Shown here piece after piece: positions 15,989-24,620 of a DNA stretch of 64,000 nt. The position numbers and the translations under genes were made by a program. Numbering within the stretch: the stretch's first letter is position 1; every line of letters starts with the position of its first letter. Source of the stretch: Treponema sp. (GTDB taxonomy: Bacteria > Spirochaetota > Spirochaetia > Treponematales > Treponemataceae); assembly GCA_017470605.1 (NCBI GenBank), contig JAFUYH010000026.1:61333-125332 (forward strand), read 5' to 3'. The notes under the pieces were generated by a model. It did no database searches. It was not told where the DNA came from and was given only the letters and a program-made list of their open reading frames with translations.

Positions 15989-17134
15989 TTAGAATGCAAC
16001 TGAAAGTTCGAAAGGAACTGACCATCCGATTACGCGATCTGAACCACGTCCGATGCTGATAAGAGCAGCAAGGTCGATTGAACAAGAACCAACATTGAAC
16101 TGAATACCAGGTTTAAGTTCGATATTGAAATCATCACCGAATGTATCGTTGAATGCGATTTCTCCATCATTATCAATGTCAGATCCGAAGAGGAAGTATG
16201 GTGTAAATCCATCAAGAGCGTACTTAACTCTAGCACTGAATTCCATGTAAGATGGATCATCATCATTTCCAGAGAAGCGGATGATTACTGGAGCACGAAG
16301 TTCTGCACAGAATGCACCAGCATTGAACTTGAAGTAGTTATCCAAAGCTACACCGCGGAATGATACTTCATTATCGCTAGACCACCATGTATGATCATTT
16401 TTACTGATATTGAAACGTGCATTCAACATTGCAAAAAATCCATCAGACCATGCATTTCCATAAGTTCCGCCAATTGCAAGAATCTTTGTCTCTCCTTTTC
16501 CAGCATCACGCCAAGAAACACCAAGAGAGATTGGAAGGTCTGTTACTCCCTGCAGATTGTATGTAGCTGCAACACCATAAGCAAGAACGCTGATTGGATC
16601 TGAGAAAGTAATCCATGCTTTGTCAGCTCCAGGAGCTACACCAGCAGCAATCCATAATCCGTCAATTGGAGTAATTTCCAGATTAATTCCTGCAGCTTCT
16701 ACTGTTGCATAAGAAGAGTATTTTCCAGCCCAAGATTTTGATTCGCCATAGTTTGCACCGGTTGGATCTTTCCACCAGTGGAGCTGTTCTTTGAAAGTTC
16801 CTACAGAGAGATCTCCTACTGTAATTTTCAATTGATCGATTGGTTTAAACCAGAGACTAGCAGAACGGATTGAAAGACTCTGCATTCCGTCTGTTCCATC
16901 ATACTTATACCAGAACTGGAACTGAGCACCAGCATTGTCTGAACTTCCAGACAAAACCAAAGCATCTGCATCTTTCTGGTCTGCACTCTTAAGTTTTAAC
17001 AATTCAACATTTGAGCCGTCTGCGGAACTTCCGCTTGCGACATCTCCTGTCATGTATACGCGAGCTGAGAAATCAACTGCGAACATTGAAACTGCACATG
17101 CAAGTGCTGCAATTCCCATTACGATTTTTTTCAT
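15989..17134 (-). CDS. Porin-like outer membrane beta-barrel protein, paralogue 3
   Basis: 381 residues with signal peptide MKKIVMGIAALACAVSMFA (same type as paralogue 1) and terminal strand VPFELSVAF. The mature part (SADQKDADALVLSG, WFKPIDQLKITVGDLSVG, HWWKDPTGA, ITPIDGLWIAAGV) is close to paralogues 1 and 4. Expression would come from the type B leader shared with paralogue 2. Function is inferred from barrel features only. Confidence 0.75.
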   Translation of the reverse strand: MKKIVMGIAALACAVSMFAVDFSARVYMTGDVASGSSADGSNVELLKLKSADQKDADALVLSGSSDNAGAQFQFWYKYDGTDGMQSLSIRSASLWFKPIDQLKITVGDLSVGTFKEQLHWWKDPTGANYGESKSWAGKYSSYATVEAAGINLEITPIDGLWIAAGVAPGADKAWITFSDPISVLAYGVAATYNLQGVTDLPISLGVSWRDAGKGETKILAIGGTYGNAWSDGFFAMLNARFNISKNDHTWWSSDNEVSFRGVALDNYFKFNAGAFCAELRAPVIIRFSGNDDDPSYMEFSARVKYALDGFTPYFLFGSDIDNDGEIAFNDTFGDDFNIELKPGIQFNVGSCSIDLAALISIGRGSDRVIGWSVPFELSVAF

Positions 17135-17363
17135 TTGAAAAAATCCTCGATTAAAATCGGAGAGGTGCAGCCCTGCCTGCCGCGGAAAGTTTCATGCCAG
17201 GTGGAAAAAATTTTATAAAAATTTACCGGAATTTTGCGGAGGAGGAAGCAAAAATCAGAGGGGATAAAATTAAGTTTTTTAAGTAACAGAAAAGTTTTTG
17301 CGGGGAAAATTGAGCGGACAAGCAGGAAGACATCCTTGATTTTGGGATTTTTTTTAGGTAAAA
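17135..17363 (-). promoter_or_regulatory. Type B porin leader, copy 2
   Basis: Nearly identical to 13627-13856, with a few substitutions and single-base indels. The indels shift reading frames, so the conservation is at the nucleotide level. The rest of the gap before 17496 holds the triple repeat of the ATPase gene. Confidence 0.65.
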
Positions 17364-17411
17364 AACGGGGCATCTGGTGCATTCTGGCACAAAAAAAATT
17401 GCCAAAACGGT

Positions 17412-17494
17412 AAAAAAAGTGTATATTAGGCTATAACTAATTCTTAAAAAAGTGTAAATAATTACTTTTATTAAAGTCAAAAAGGTGTATTTTA
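17412..17494 (+). repeat. Three phased copies of AAAAAGTGTATTTTA-like sequence before the ATPase
   Basis: Copies at 17412-17428, 17446-17462 and 17479-17494 are exactly 33 bp apart, counting from the GTGTA core at 17419, 17452 and 17485. The last touches the ATG. The arrangement parallels the three TAAAACTTGTATTT copies before the broken homologue. Confidence 0.65.
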
Positions 17495-17495
17495 T

Positions 17496-18848
17496 ATGTA
17501 TAGAAAGATGTATGATACATTGCTTAAATGGAAAAATGAATCTCAGGGTAAATCAGCAATCATGATTGACGGGGCAAGGCGAACAGGAAAAAGCTGGATT
17601 GCTGAAAATTTTGCAAAAAATGAGTACAAGTCATATTTGCTTATTGATTTTTATGCCGCTTCAGATGAGGTAAAAGAAATCTTTGAAAAATATCTTGATA
17701 ATCTTGATATCCTGTTTTTAAAACTTTCGTCCTATTACTCAGTAAAATTTTATGAACGAGATACAGTTTTTATTTTTGATGAAGTACAGTTTTTCCCAAG
17801 AGCAAGGGCTGCAATAAAATATCTGGTTGCAGATGGGCGGTATGATTTTATAGAAACAGGCTCTCTTGTATCCATAAAGAAAAATACAGAAAACATAATA
17901 ATTCCTTCCGAAGAACTTCACTTAAAAATGAACCCGATGGATTTTGAAGAGTTTCTGCTGGCAATAGGAAACGAAACTTTATATCCAGCTATAAAAGAAT
18001 GTTTTGAAAAAAAACAGCCGATGGGGCAGGCGCTGCACAGAAAGGCAATGGATTTATTCCGATTATATATTATTATAGGTGGAATGCCTCAGGCAGTGAG
18101 TGAGTATGTAGAATCTAAAGATTTTGAAAAAGTTGATGCAGTAAAACGCTCTATTCTTGAACTTTACCGTAATGATATTCATAAACATGCAAAAGGTTCT
18201 GAACTGAAAGCCGAAGGAATTTTTGATGAAATTCCTTCCCAGCTTTCTAAACATGAAAAAAAGTTCCGCCTTGTTTCACTAAAGAAAGATGCAAAAATGC
18301 GGGATTATGATGATGCCTTTATGTGGCTTAAAGATTCCAGAATAGTTAATATCTGCTACAATTCTGATGAACCAAATATCGCACTTAAGCTTAATATGAC
18401 CAGAACTACTTTAAAATGCTATATGGGTGATACAGGTCTTTTAATCAGCCATGCTTTTGATGAACGAGGACTTGTAAGTGAAGATGTTTATAAAAAACTT
18501 ATGTTCGGAAAACTGGAAGTTAATGAAGGGATGATTTTTGAAAATATTGTGGCCCAGATGCTTACTGCAAGCGGGCATAACCTTTATTTTTATTCTAAAG
18601 CAGATAATAAAAATAAAGATGACCGTATGGAAATTGATTTTCTTATTTCAAAAAGCAAAACGACAGCCCGTCATAACATTTCACCGATTGAAGTAAAATC
18701 AACAAAAAGATATACAACAAATTCCCTTAATAAATTTCAAAAAAAATATGCAGAATATATAGGCGATTCTTATGTACTTCATACAGCAGATTACAAATTT
18801 GAAAACGGGATTACCTATCTGCCTGCCTATATGGCTTCATTTCTATAA
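17496..18848 (+). CDS. AAA-type ATPase with DUF4143 and PD-(D/E)XK-like C-terminus
   Basis: 450 residues. Walker A is GARRTGKSW (about residues 24-32), Walker B is VFIFDEVQFF, and sensor-like ETGSLVS follows. The DUF4143 region contains LYRNDIHKHAK and LSKHEKKFRLVS. The C-terminus has EIDFLISK...SPIEVKST, a nuclease-like E/D...EVK motif. Proteins of this family are widespread and usually of unknown function. They are multi-copy in anaerobes and are suspected of mobile or addiction behaviour. ATG 17496 is used; ATG 17508 is possible. It is intact, unlike the copy at 10327-11083. Confidence 0.88.
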   Translation: MYRKMYDTLLKWKNESQGKSAIMIDGARRTGKSWIAENFAKNEYKSYLLIDFYAASDEVKEIFEKYLDNLDILFLKLSSYYSVKFYERDTVFIFDEVQFFPRARAAIKYLVADGRYDFIETGSLVSIKKNTENIIIPSEELHLKMNPMDFEEFLLAIGNETLYPAIKECFEKKQPMGQALHRKAMDLFRLYIIIGGMPQAVSEYVESKDFEKVDAVKRSILELYRNDIHKHAKGSELKAEGIFDEIPSQLSKHEKKFRLVSLKKDAKMRDYDDAFMWLKDSRIVNICYNSDEPNIALKLNMTRTTLKCYMGDTGLLISHAFDERGLVSEDVYKKLMFGKLEVNEGMIFENIVAQMLTASGHNLYFYSKADNKNKDDRMEIDFLISKSKTTARHNISPIEVKSTKRYTTNSLNKFQKKYAEYIGDSYVLHTADYKFENGITYLPAYMASFL

Positions 18849-18934
18849 CATCATAAATCACGGTAATAGAATGTCTAATTAATGATTGCTTTCCGTAAAG
18901 GATTTTACGATAATTGCTGCTATTTTTTTCATTT

Positions 18935-18972
18935 AAAAAACAAGGAACGCTCCCTTTGCAGGGAGCGTTCCT
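18935..18972 (-). terminator. Terminator after porin paralogue 4
   Basis: Perfect 12-bp stem aggaacgctccc / gggagcgttcct with a 6-nt loop. TTGTTTTTT follows on the minus strand. Confidence 0.85.
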
Positions 18973-18996
18973 ATCAAACAGTTTTACATGTTTATA

Positions 18997-20226
18997 CTAG
19001 AATTTTACACTAGCAGAGAATGGAACAGACCATTTGAAGTCTCCATCCTTAGCTGGAACCTGAAGAAGAACACCACAATCAATAGCACAGCTTCCAACAC
19101 TGAATGTTACACCAGGTTTAATATCAACACAGAATGTGTCTCCAAAAGTTTTGTCAAGAGCATAAGTTGCATTTGATTCAACTCCTGTTCCTGCAAGAAC
19201 ATATGGTGTAAATCCGTCAAGAGCATATTCAAACTTCAATTCCCATTCAAGATATGAAGGGTCAGCATTTGTCTTGTCTGGATCAAGTCTGATTGTTACT
19301 GGAGCGCGGAAGTGAATCTTCATAGCATCCATAGTGAACTTGAAGTAGTTGTCAATTGCAATACCGCGAAGTTTTACATCGTCTGTAGTACCCCATCCCC
19401 AAGAATCTGCTGGAGAGAAGTGAAGGCGAGCATTAACCATTGCATAAATTCCGTTTGCCCATGGATTTCCATAATCTGCACCAATTGCAAGAATCTTTGG
19501 AAGAGACTCATAAGCTACCTGCCAAGTAACATTGTGTTCAAGATAGTTTCCGCCATCACGATAAGTGATTGCTGCTGTTAAAGGAATTCCAAGAACGCTG
19601 TTAAAATCGTATTTTACACCAGCACCCCAAGCTGCACGTGCATCAGAACCTTTTGTAAAGAATGTACCAGCTTTACCTCCGCCAAGAGCATCTACACTGC
19701 CATCGTCTTTAAATGTTTCTGTCTGAGGAGCAGCAACTGCAGCTGCAATCCAAAGACCATCAATTGGAGTTACTTCAACAGCAAATCCAGGACCTTCTGC
19801 AACGGCATATGAAGAATACTTGCTTCTCCATGCGCTATGATAAGAACGTGAAGCACCTGTTGGATCTTTCCACCAGTGAATCATTTCTTTATATGTTCCA
19901 ATTGAAACATCACCAATTGTGATTTTTATCTGATCAATTGGCTTGAACCAAACATTTGCAGAGCGTGCTCCAAGTTTCTGAGTACCATCTGAACCATCGT
20001 ACTTATACCATGCCTGAAAGTTAGCACCTGCATTTCCATCATTAATGCTAAAAATAAGGGCATCATCATCTTTCTGATCTTTTTGATTTAATGTTAGTAA
20101 GTTTACTGTATCTCCAGATCCAGAAGCTAAGCTTCCTTCCATGATTACTCTGGCAGAAACATCTACTGCAAAAACACTAGAAGCAAGCACTGCTGCTGCT
20201 CCAATAATTCCAACGATTTTTTTCAT
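18997..20226 (-). CDS. Porin-like outer membrane beta-barrel protein, paralogue 4
   Basis: 409 residues with signal peptide MKKIVGIIGAAAVLASSVFA and closing strand VPFSASVKF. The mature domain (QKDQKDDDALIFS, WYKYDGSDGTQKLGARSANV, WFKPIDQIKITIGDVS, HWWKDPTGAS) is the same class as paralogues 1 and 3. The signal peptide is the paralogue 2 type, identical over more than 60 bp of DNA, and the leader is type A as for paralogue 1. Confidence 0.75.
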   Translation of the reverse strand: MKKIVGIIGAAAVLASSVFAVDVSARVIMEGSLASGSGDTVNLLTLNQKDQKDDDALIFSINDGNAGANFQAWYKYDGSDGTQKLGARSANVWFKPIDQIKITIGDVSIGTYKEMIHWWKDPTGASRSYHSAWRSKYSSYAVAEGPGFAVEVTPIDGLWIAAAVAAPQTETFKDDGSVDALGGGKAGTFFTKGSDARAAWGAGVKYDFNSVLGIPLTAAITYRDGGNYLEHNVTWQVAYESLPKILAIGADYGNPWANGIYAMVNARLHFSPADSWGWGTTDDVKLRGIAIDNYFKFTMDAMKIHFRAPVTIRLDPDKTNADPSYLEWELKFEYALDGFTPYVLAGTGVESNATYALDKTFGDTFCVDIKPGVTFSVGSCAIDCGVLLQVPAKDGDFKWSVPFSASVKF

Positions 20227-20400
20227 TTGAAAAAATCCTCGGTTTAAATAGGAGGGAGCAGGCTTGCGGAAATGACGGAAAAATGGGAAAAATCGAAAGA
20301 AAATTATAAAATTTTGTTATAAAAAATCTTTATTTCTTTGAATGAAGCAAGTTCTTTGTATGAAAAAAATAAACTTTTTTAAGTAAAAAGAAATCTCTAT
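20227..20400 (-). promoter_or_regulatory. Type A porin leader, copy 2
   Basis: The minus-strand counterpart of 8240-8413, differing at scattered positions over about 170 nt. Beyond it, 20401-20730 is AT-rich with one small hairpin. Confidence 0.65.
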
Positions 20401-20633
20401 GTAATATTAAAGAGAAAAATTAATTCAAACAGAAACCTTCAAAAAAAGTTCTATCTAAACCAAAATCGTAATTCAATTTTCAGTAATAATCAGTTCCTAA
20501 TTGAATCAGAAAATTTAAAGAGCTGTATTTTATACAACATACCTACTGTTCTGTTTTTATGTCAAAAGGTAGAAGTTGTTCGCCACTGACCGAAATAAAA
20601 GGGCAATAAAAACGAATACTTTTTAATCAAACT

Positions 20634-20654
20634 GGCTCTGGAACAGAGCCTTTT
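20634..20654 (+). terminator. Small orphan hairpin
   Basis: Perfect stem ggctctg / cagagcc with a 3-nt loop followed by TTTT. No gene ends just before it, so it could mark the end of a small RNA or of a lost gene. Confidence 0.35.
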
Positions 20655-20738
20655 ATAAGCTAAAAAATTAATTAAATTTTACAAACAAACCGATGATTAT
20701 AACGTTACAGAAAATCAAAAAGAAAAATAAAATTTTTC

Positions 20739-20767
20739 TTGACTTCTGCACTCCTACGTGTTAGGAT
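20739..20767 (+). promoter_or_regulatory. Strong promoter of porin paralogue 5 with overlapping inverted repeat
   Basis: TTGACT (20739-20744), a 17-bp spacer and TAGGAT (20762-20767). The -10 box is part of an inverted repeat TCCTA-cgtgt-TAGGA (20752-20766) that could be an operator. A further 5'-leader hairpin (ttcaca...tgtgaa, 20785-20811) precedes the ribosome site. Confidence 0.6.
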
Positions 20768-20841
20768 TTAAAAAAAAAGAGGATTTCACATAAGGAACGT
20801 TGTTCTGTGAAGTCTACAAAAAAAAAGGAGGATTTTTTCAA

Positions 20842-21969
20842 ATGAAAAAAATCGTTGGAATTTTAAGCGCTGCTGCTGTTCTGGCAACTAGCGTATTTGC
20901 ATTGGATATCAGTGCTATGATTCAGTTGGATGGAAATCTGGCTACAATCGCAGACGGAACTTTCAATGCTATTGAACTGAATGAATGGGATCCACAGGGA
21001 AGTTCAGACTTCGTATGGAAGTTCGATGTTTCTGGAGACCAGGCTGGAGCAACAGTATTCAGCTATGCACCTGGTGACCATGGGGTTGTTAGTAACGATC
21101 AGAATGTTCAGGAATGGAACCTTTGGTTCAAACCAATCGAGCAGATTAAAGTAACAGTTGGTTACATTGGATATGATTATGGTGTAAAACCACACTTTGG
21201 ATGGTGGGCTGCAGTTATCAACCGCGAAGACTATGGATTCGCTGCTGACTTTGACTTTGGAGCTCTTAAGTTAAGTGCTGGTATTGGTGCTGCTTACACA
21301 GGACTCTGGGGAACTCGTGCTTATAACACATACTGGTTCGACAAAGACTATGTTGGTCTCCGCAAGCTTGGTGCTTTCTGGTTCGGTGGTGCTTACACAA
21401 TCGACGGTGTAGGAACAATCGGAGGTAGCATTAACCGCGGTGCTAAAGTTAATCCACATGGATTTGCTCAGACACAGTGCTGGGGTGGAACTCCAATGGC
21501 TTTCGACCTCTACTTTGCTAACCAGCCATGGGGTCAGACAGGTTACTTTGCTGACTTGGCTCTCGTAATGAAAGAAAAGAATCCATATGGTGGTTCAGAA
21601 GAAGACTTCTCTCTTGAACTTGACCGCTTGACTGGACAGCTCTACTTTGAATTCCATGCAGATGCATTCACACTCTATGTAGTAGATGTTCTTGAATTGA
21701 ACTTTGCTGAAAATGCAGATATGGATACAGATCCAAAAATCTTCAAAGACGGTTTCGAAATCAAAGCTCAGTATGCTCTTGACGCTATCACACCTTATGT
21801 TCAGATTGACGGATATGGTGTAATGGATGATTCACTTGGAGTAAAACTCGGTCTTGGATTCAACGTTGGAACATGTGCTATCGACTGTGGTGCTAACTTC
21901 GCTCTCGGCTGGGCTGATGACTTTGCTTGCACTGTTACATTCCCAATCGAATTCACAGTTAATTTCTAA
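20842..21969 (+). CDS. Porin-like outer membrane beta-barrel protein, paralogue 5
   Basis: 375 residues from ATG 20842, which has the strong ribosome site AGGAGG. Signal peptide MKKIVGILSAAAVLATSVFA and closing strand PIEFTVNF. The mature part (KFDVSGDQAGATVFS, LWFKPIEQIKVTVGYIGY, NVGTCAIDCGANF) groups with paralogue 2. Codon use differs from its neighbours: many GAC, TTC, AAC, CTC and CGC codons, as expected for a highly expressed gene. With a strong promoter and terminator, it may be the major surface protein of the set. Confidence 0.78.
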   Translation: MKKIVGILSAAAVLATSVFALDISAMIQLDGNLATIADGTFNAIELNEWDPQGSSDFVWKFDVSGDQAGATVFSYAPGDHGVVSNDQNVQEWNLWFKPIEQIKVTVGYIGYDYGVKPHFGWWAAVINREDYGFAADFDFGALKLSAGIGAAYTGLWGTRAYNTYWFDKDYVGLRKLGAFWFGGAYTIDGVGTIGGSINRGAKVNPHGFAQTQCWGGTPMAFDLYFANQPWGQTGYFADLALVMKEKNPYGGSEEDFSLELDRLTGQLYFEFHADAFTLYVVDVLELNFAENADMDTDPKIFKDGFEIKAQYALDAITPYVQIDGYGVMDDSLGVKLGLGFNVGTCAIDCGANFALGWADDFACTVTFPIEFTVNF

Positions 21970-21996
21970 TCTTTTAGTTTAGAATACTAAGCTGAA

Positions 21997-22027
21997 GGTG
22001 GCTGCTGAACAGCAGCCACCTTTTTTT
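21997..22027 (+). terminator. Terminator after porin paralogue 5
   Basis: Perfect 10-bp stem ggtggctgct / agcagccacc with loop GAAC and seven Ts. Confidence 0.9.
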
Positions 22028-22140
22028 ATGCACACTTGCAAGTATTATTAACTTGCAAAATTCACTTTTATCCCTCATAATTATATATAGATATAAAAGC
22101 ATCAGGGTGGATTCATAAAAAATTCATATGGAGTAAATTT

Positions 22141-24045
22141 ATGTGGAATTATGATTTTATCATCCCAAGCTTAATAATTCTTATTTTATTCACTTTATTC
22201 TATTTTTCCCGTCGAAGAATACCAATAAGACTTAACAAGACTTTTTTAATCATACTACTAGTAGAAATGGCTACTATTTTGATAGACGGAATTTCTTCAA
22301 AATGTCTGGAGCATAATTCTTTATTTCCAACCACCTTTTTGAAGATTATAAATGTAGTCTTTTTTATGCTCTTTCTTTTACGGGGATTTTTCTTCTTTAT
22401 TTTTACGGCAGATATTCTTAATATCCGTTTTTCAAGGGCAAAACTTCTGGCTGCTATTTCCATCATAATTTTTACGGCATCCGAACTTCTTGTACTTACA
22501 AACCTCTTCTACCCTTCTATCTTTGACATGACAGAAGAGGGATATGCCCGAATGACTTTTTACAATGCCATCTACATAAGCAGTTTCTATCTGGCTATAA
22601 CTTCCCTGATACTGACAGTAATTTTCAAAAATAAAATTACAAATAGAAAATTTGCTGCAAGTTTATCTTTTAATTCTGTCTTAATTATCGGCTATATAGT
22701 CAGGATTATTTTTTCAAATTACCTGATAATGGATACCTTCTGTCTTACATCCTTAATCATCATCTATCTTTCTTTTGAAAATCCAGATTTCTATCTTGAT
22801 GAAAAAACAGGCCTTTTTAACAAGGAAGCACTTTCCCTTCTGCTGCCGGAATTAAAACCGGAGTCAAAACCTTTTATACTAGGATTTATCATTAATAATT
22901 ATAGTGATTTAAGGGAAATCTACAGCGGCGTTCAAATGGATACCGCAGTTGCGATGATTTCAGATTATCTTACAAAGAATCAGCCTAATCTGTATGCATT
23001 TTATGTAAGGGACGGCAGATTCATACTTGTAGGAAAAAATATCATGCATGGTGTTAAAATCAGAAAAGATATTTCCAAAAGATTTTCTGAGCCATGGATT
23101 CTTAATGAGAATAACAGCATATATTTAGACATCAGTTTTGTAAAGGTTTCACAGCATCTTCAATTTACAGATTCAGAAAAGCTGCTCTCCGTTTTAATTT
23201 CTGCATTAAACAACGTAAGCAAGATTGATTCTTCAAACATTTTGATTTCAGAAGAGACCATAAATATTACAGACAGGAATACAGAAATAAAAAGGGCTGT
23301 AGAAAAAGCCGTGGAACAGGATTCTGTAGAACTTTTCTTACAGCCTTTAATTGACGTAAAAACAAATAAGATTATAGGTGCAGAAGCCTTATCCAGAATC
23401 AGGGATTCTGACGGGAATATTATTTCTCCTGTTCAGTTTATTCCTATTGCAGAACATAACGGCAGAATTGGACAGCTTGGCGAGCAGATGTTTGAAAAGA
23501 CCTGCCGCTTTATAAAAGAACACGACATTAAAAGTATGGGACTTGCATGGATTAACGTGAATATATCACCTATTCAATTTATGCATAAAAACCTGAACAA
23601 CCGTTTTTCTGAAATCTTAAATAAATATGGTATTCCGGCAGACATAATTCATCTGGAAATAACAGAAGAATCCATGATTGATTACGCCTTGCTCCAAAAA
23701 CAGATTCAGATTATGAAAAACTCAGGCTTTCAGTTTGTTCTGGACGATTACGGAAGCGGTTATTCAAATGTTACCAGACTAAAAAGCTGTCCTTTTATAA
23801 ACGTTAAGCTTGATATGGAAATTGTCTGGGATTACTTTAAGAGAAAAGACAAGATTCTTCCTACTCTTGTAGAGACCTTTAAGCAGATGAACTTTACGGT
23901 TACGGCAGAAGGAATTGAATCCATAGAAATGGCAGATGCAATGAAAAATATTGGCTGTGATTTTTTACAGGGCTTCTGTTTTTCAAAACCGATTCCTGCA
24001 GAAGAATTTGCCCAAAAGTATTCTATTAATGGACTAAAGCCTTAA
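22141..24045 (+). CDS. Membrane-bound cyclic-di-GMP phosphodiesterase (degenerate GGDEF-EAL)
   Basis: 634 residues. About seven hydrophobic helices occupy residues 1-215. A degenerate GGDEF-like domain follows (KTGLFNKEAL start; RDGRF where GGDEF would be). The C-terminal EAL domain keeps its catalytic signatures: GAEALSRI, NVNISPIQF, LEITEES, LDDYGSGYS, VKLD, AEGIES and LQGFCFSKP. It probably degrades c-di-GMP in response to a membrane signal. The degenerate GGDEF may bind GTP as a regulator. It is monocistronic, with GGAG before the ATG. Confidence 0.9.
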   Translation: MWNYDFIIPSLIILILFTLFYFSRRRIPIRLNKTFLIILLVEMATILIDGISSKCLEHNSLFPTTFLKIINVVFFMLFLLRGFFFFIFTADILNIRFSRAKLLAAISIIIFTASELLVLTNLFYPSIFDMTEEGYARMTFYNAIYISSFYLAITSLILTVIFKNKITNRKFAASLSFNSVLIIGYIVRIIFSNYLIMDTFCLTSLIIIYLSFENPDFYLDEKTGLFNKEALSLLLPELKPESKPFILGFIINNYSDLREIYSGVQMDTAVAMISDYLTKNQPNLYAFYVRDGRFILVGKNIMHGVKIRKDISKRFSEPWILNENNSIYLDISFVKVSQHLQFTDSEKLLSVLISALNNVSKIDSSNILISEETINITDRNTEIKRAVEKAVEQDSVELFLQPLIDVKTNKIIGAEALSRIRDSDGNIISPVQFIPIAEHNGRIGQLGEQMFEKTCRFIKEHDIKSMGLAWINVNISPIQFMHKNLNNRFSEILNKYGIPADIIHLEITEESMIDYALLQKQIQIMKNSGFQFVLDDYGSGYSNVTRLKSCPFINVKLDMEIVWDYFKRKDKILPTLVETFKQMNFTVTAEGIESIEMADAMKNIGCDFLQGFCFSKPIPAEEFAQKYSINGLKP

Positions 24046-24128
24046 AGAAAGATTTGAAAAAAGCAGGTAAGAATCTGCAGGAAGCAGGTAAAAATGTTGG
24101 AGATGCAGTAAAGTCAATTTTTGACTGA
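24042..24128 (+). pseudogene. Tail fragment of a small helical repeat protein
   Basis: In the frame overlapping the EAL stop, the stretch reads LKKDLKKAGKNLQEAGKNVG then DAVKSIFD and a stop. The repeated KKAGKN/QEAGKN pattern looks like real amphipathic coding sequence. No start codon with a ribosome site is present, and the end overlaps nadD, so I read it as a remnant. Confidence 0.3.
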
Positions 24129-24620
24129 TTCAGACTTAAGTTGATTTCTGATTTCTGTTGAACTTACAGGATTTTCCATTTGAAGATATTCAAATGGAAT
24201 TTCTGGAAAGTTCTGGTCGTAACCTGGACGGTTAAATACAAGCAGTTTTGCTGCTTTTAAGATTTTCTCCCAGGAATACCATTTTGTAAAGTTTTGAAGA
24301 GAATCAGAACCAATCGCTACATAGTATTCATGTTCAAGACCATACATCAGGCGCAGACATTCAAGAGTATCTATAAAACGCCAGTTTTCATCAATATTTT
24401 TTTCCAGATCAAGAACTTTCACATTTTTTAAATTGAAGAGATGCTTTCTGGCATCTTTCAGGCGTTCTTCAAAACTGAACATCTGTTTGTCATATTTGTA
24501 ATAGTGAATGGCGGTAGGAATAACCAGAACCTTGTCATAACGAGCAGAAAGCCTTTCTGTTATTTCCTGATGAGCAGCTGTCCAGGGGTCAAAACTGCCG
24601 CCATAGAGTGCGATTTTCAT
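24114..24620 (-). CDS. nadD: Nicotinate-nucleotide adenylyltransferase
   Basis: Adenylates nicotinate mononucleotide to deamido-NAD. The 168-residue protein has the nucleotidyltransferase motif ALYGGSFDPWTAAHQ and the second signature PVSSTEIRNQL. It is a little shorter than typical NadD (about 190-215), and HXGH appears as AAHQE. The start overlaps the nadE stop by 4 nt. Position as the last gene of pncB-nadE-nadD, which together make NAD from nicotinate, supports the call over other adenylyltransferases. Confidence 0.85.
   Translation of the reverse strand: MKIALYGGSFDPWTAAHQEITERLSARYDKVLVIPTAIHYYKYDKQMFSFEERLKDARKHLFNLKNVKVLDLEKNIDENWRFIDTLECLRLMYGLEHEYYVAIGSDSLQNFTKWYSWEKILKAAKLLVFNRPGYDQNFPEIPFEYLQMENPVSSTEIRNQLKSESVKN

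Noticed and set aside
8414..21969. Prophage or integrative element covering the accessory region
   Set aside because: No integrase, structural phage gene or attachment-site repeats are visible. Repeated porins, ATPases and a toxin pair explain the region better.
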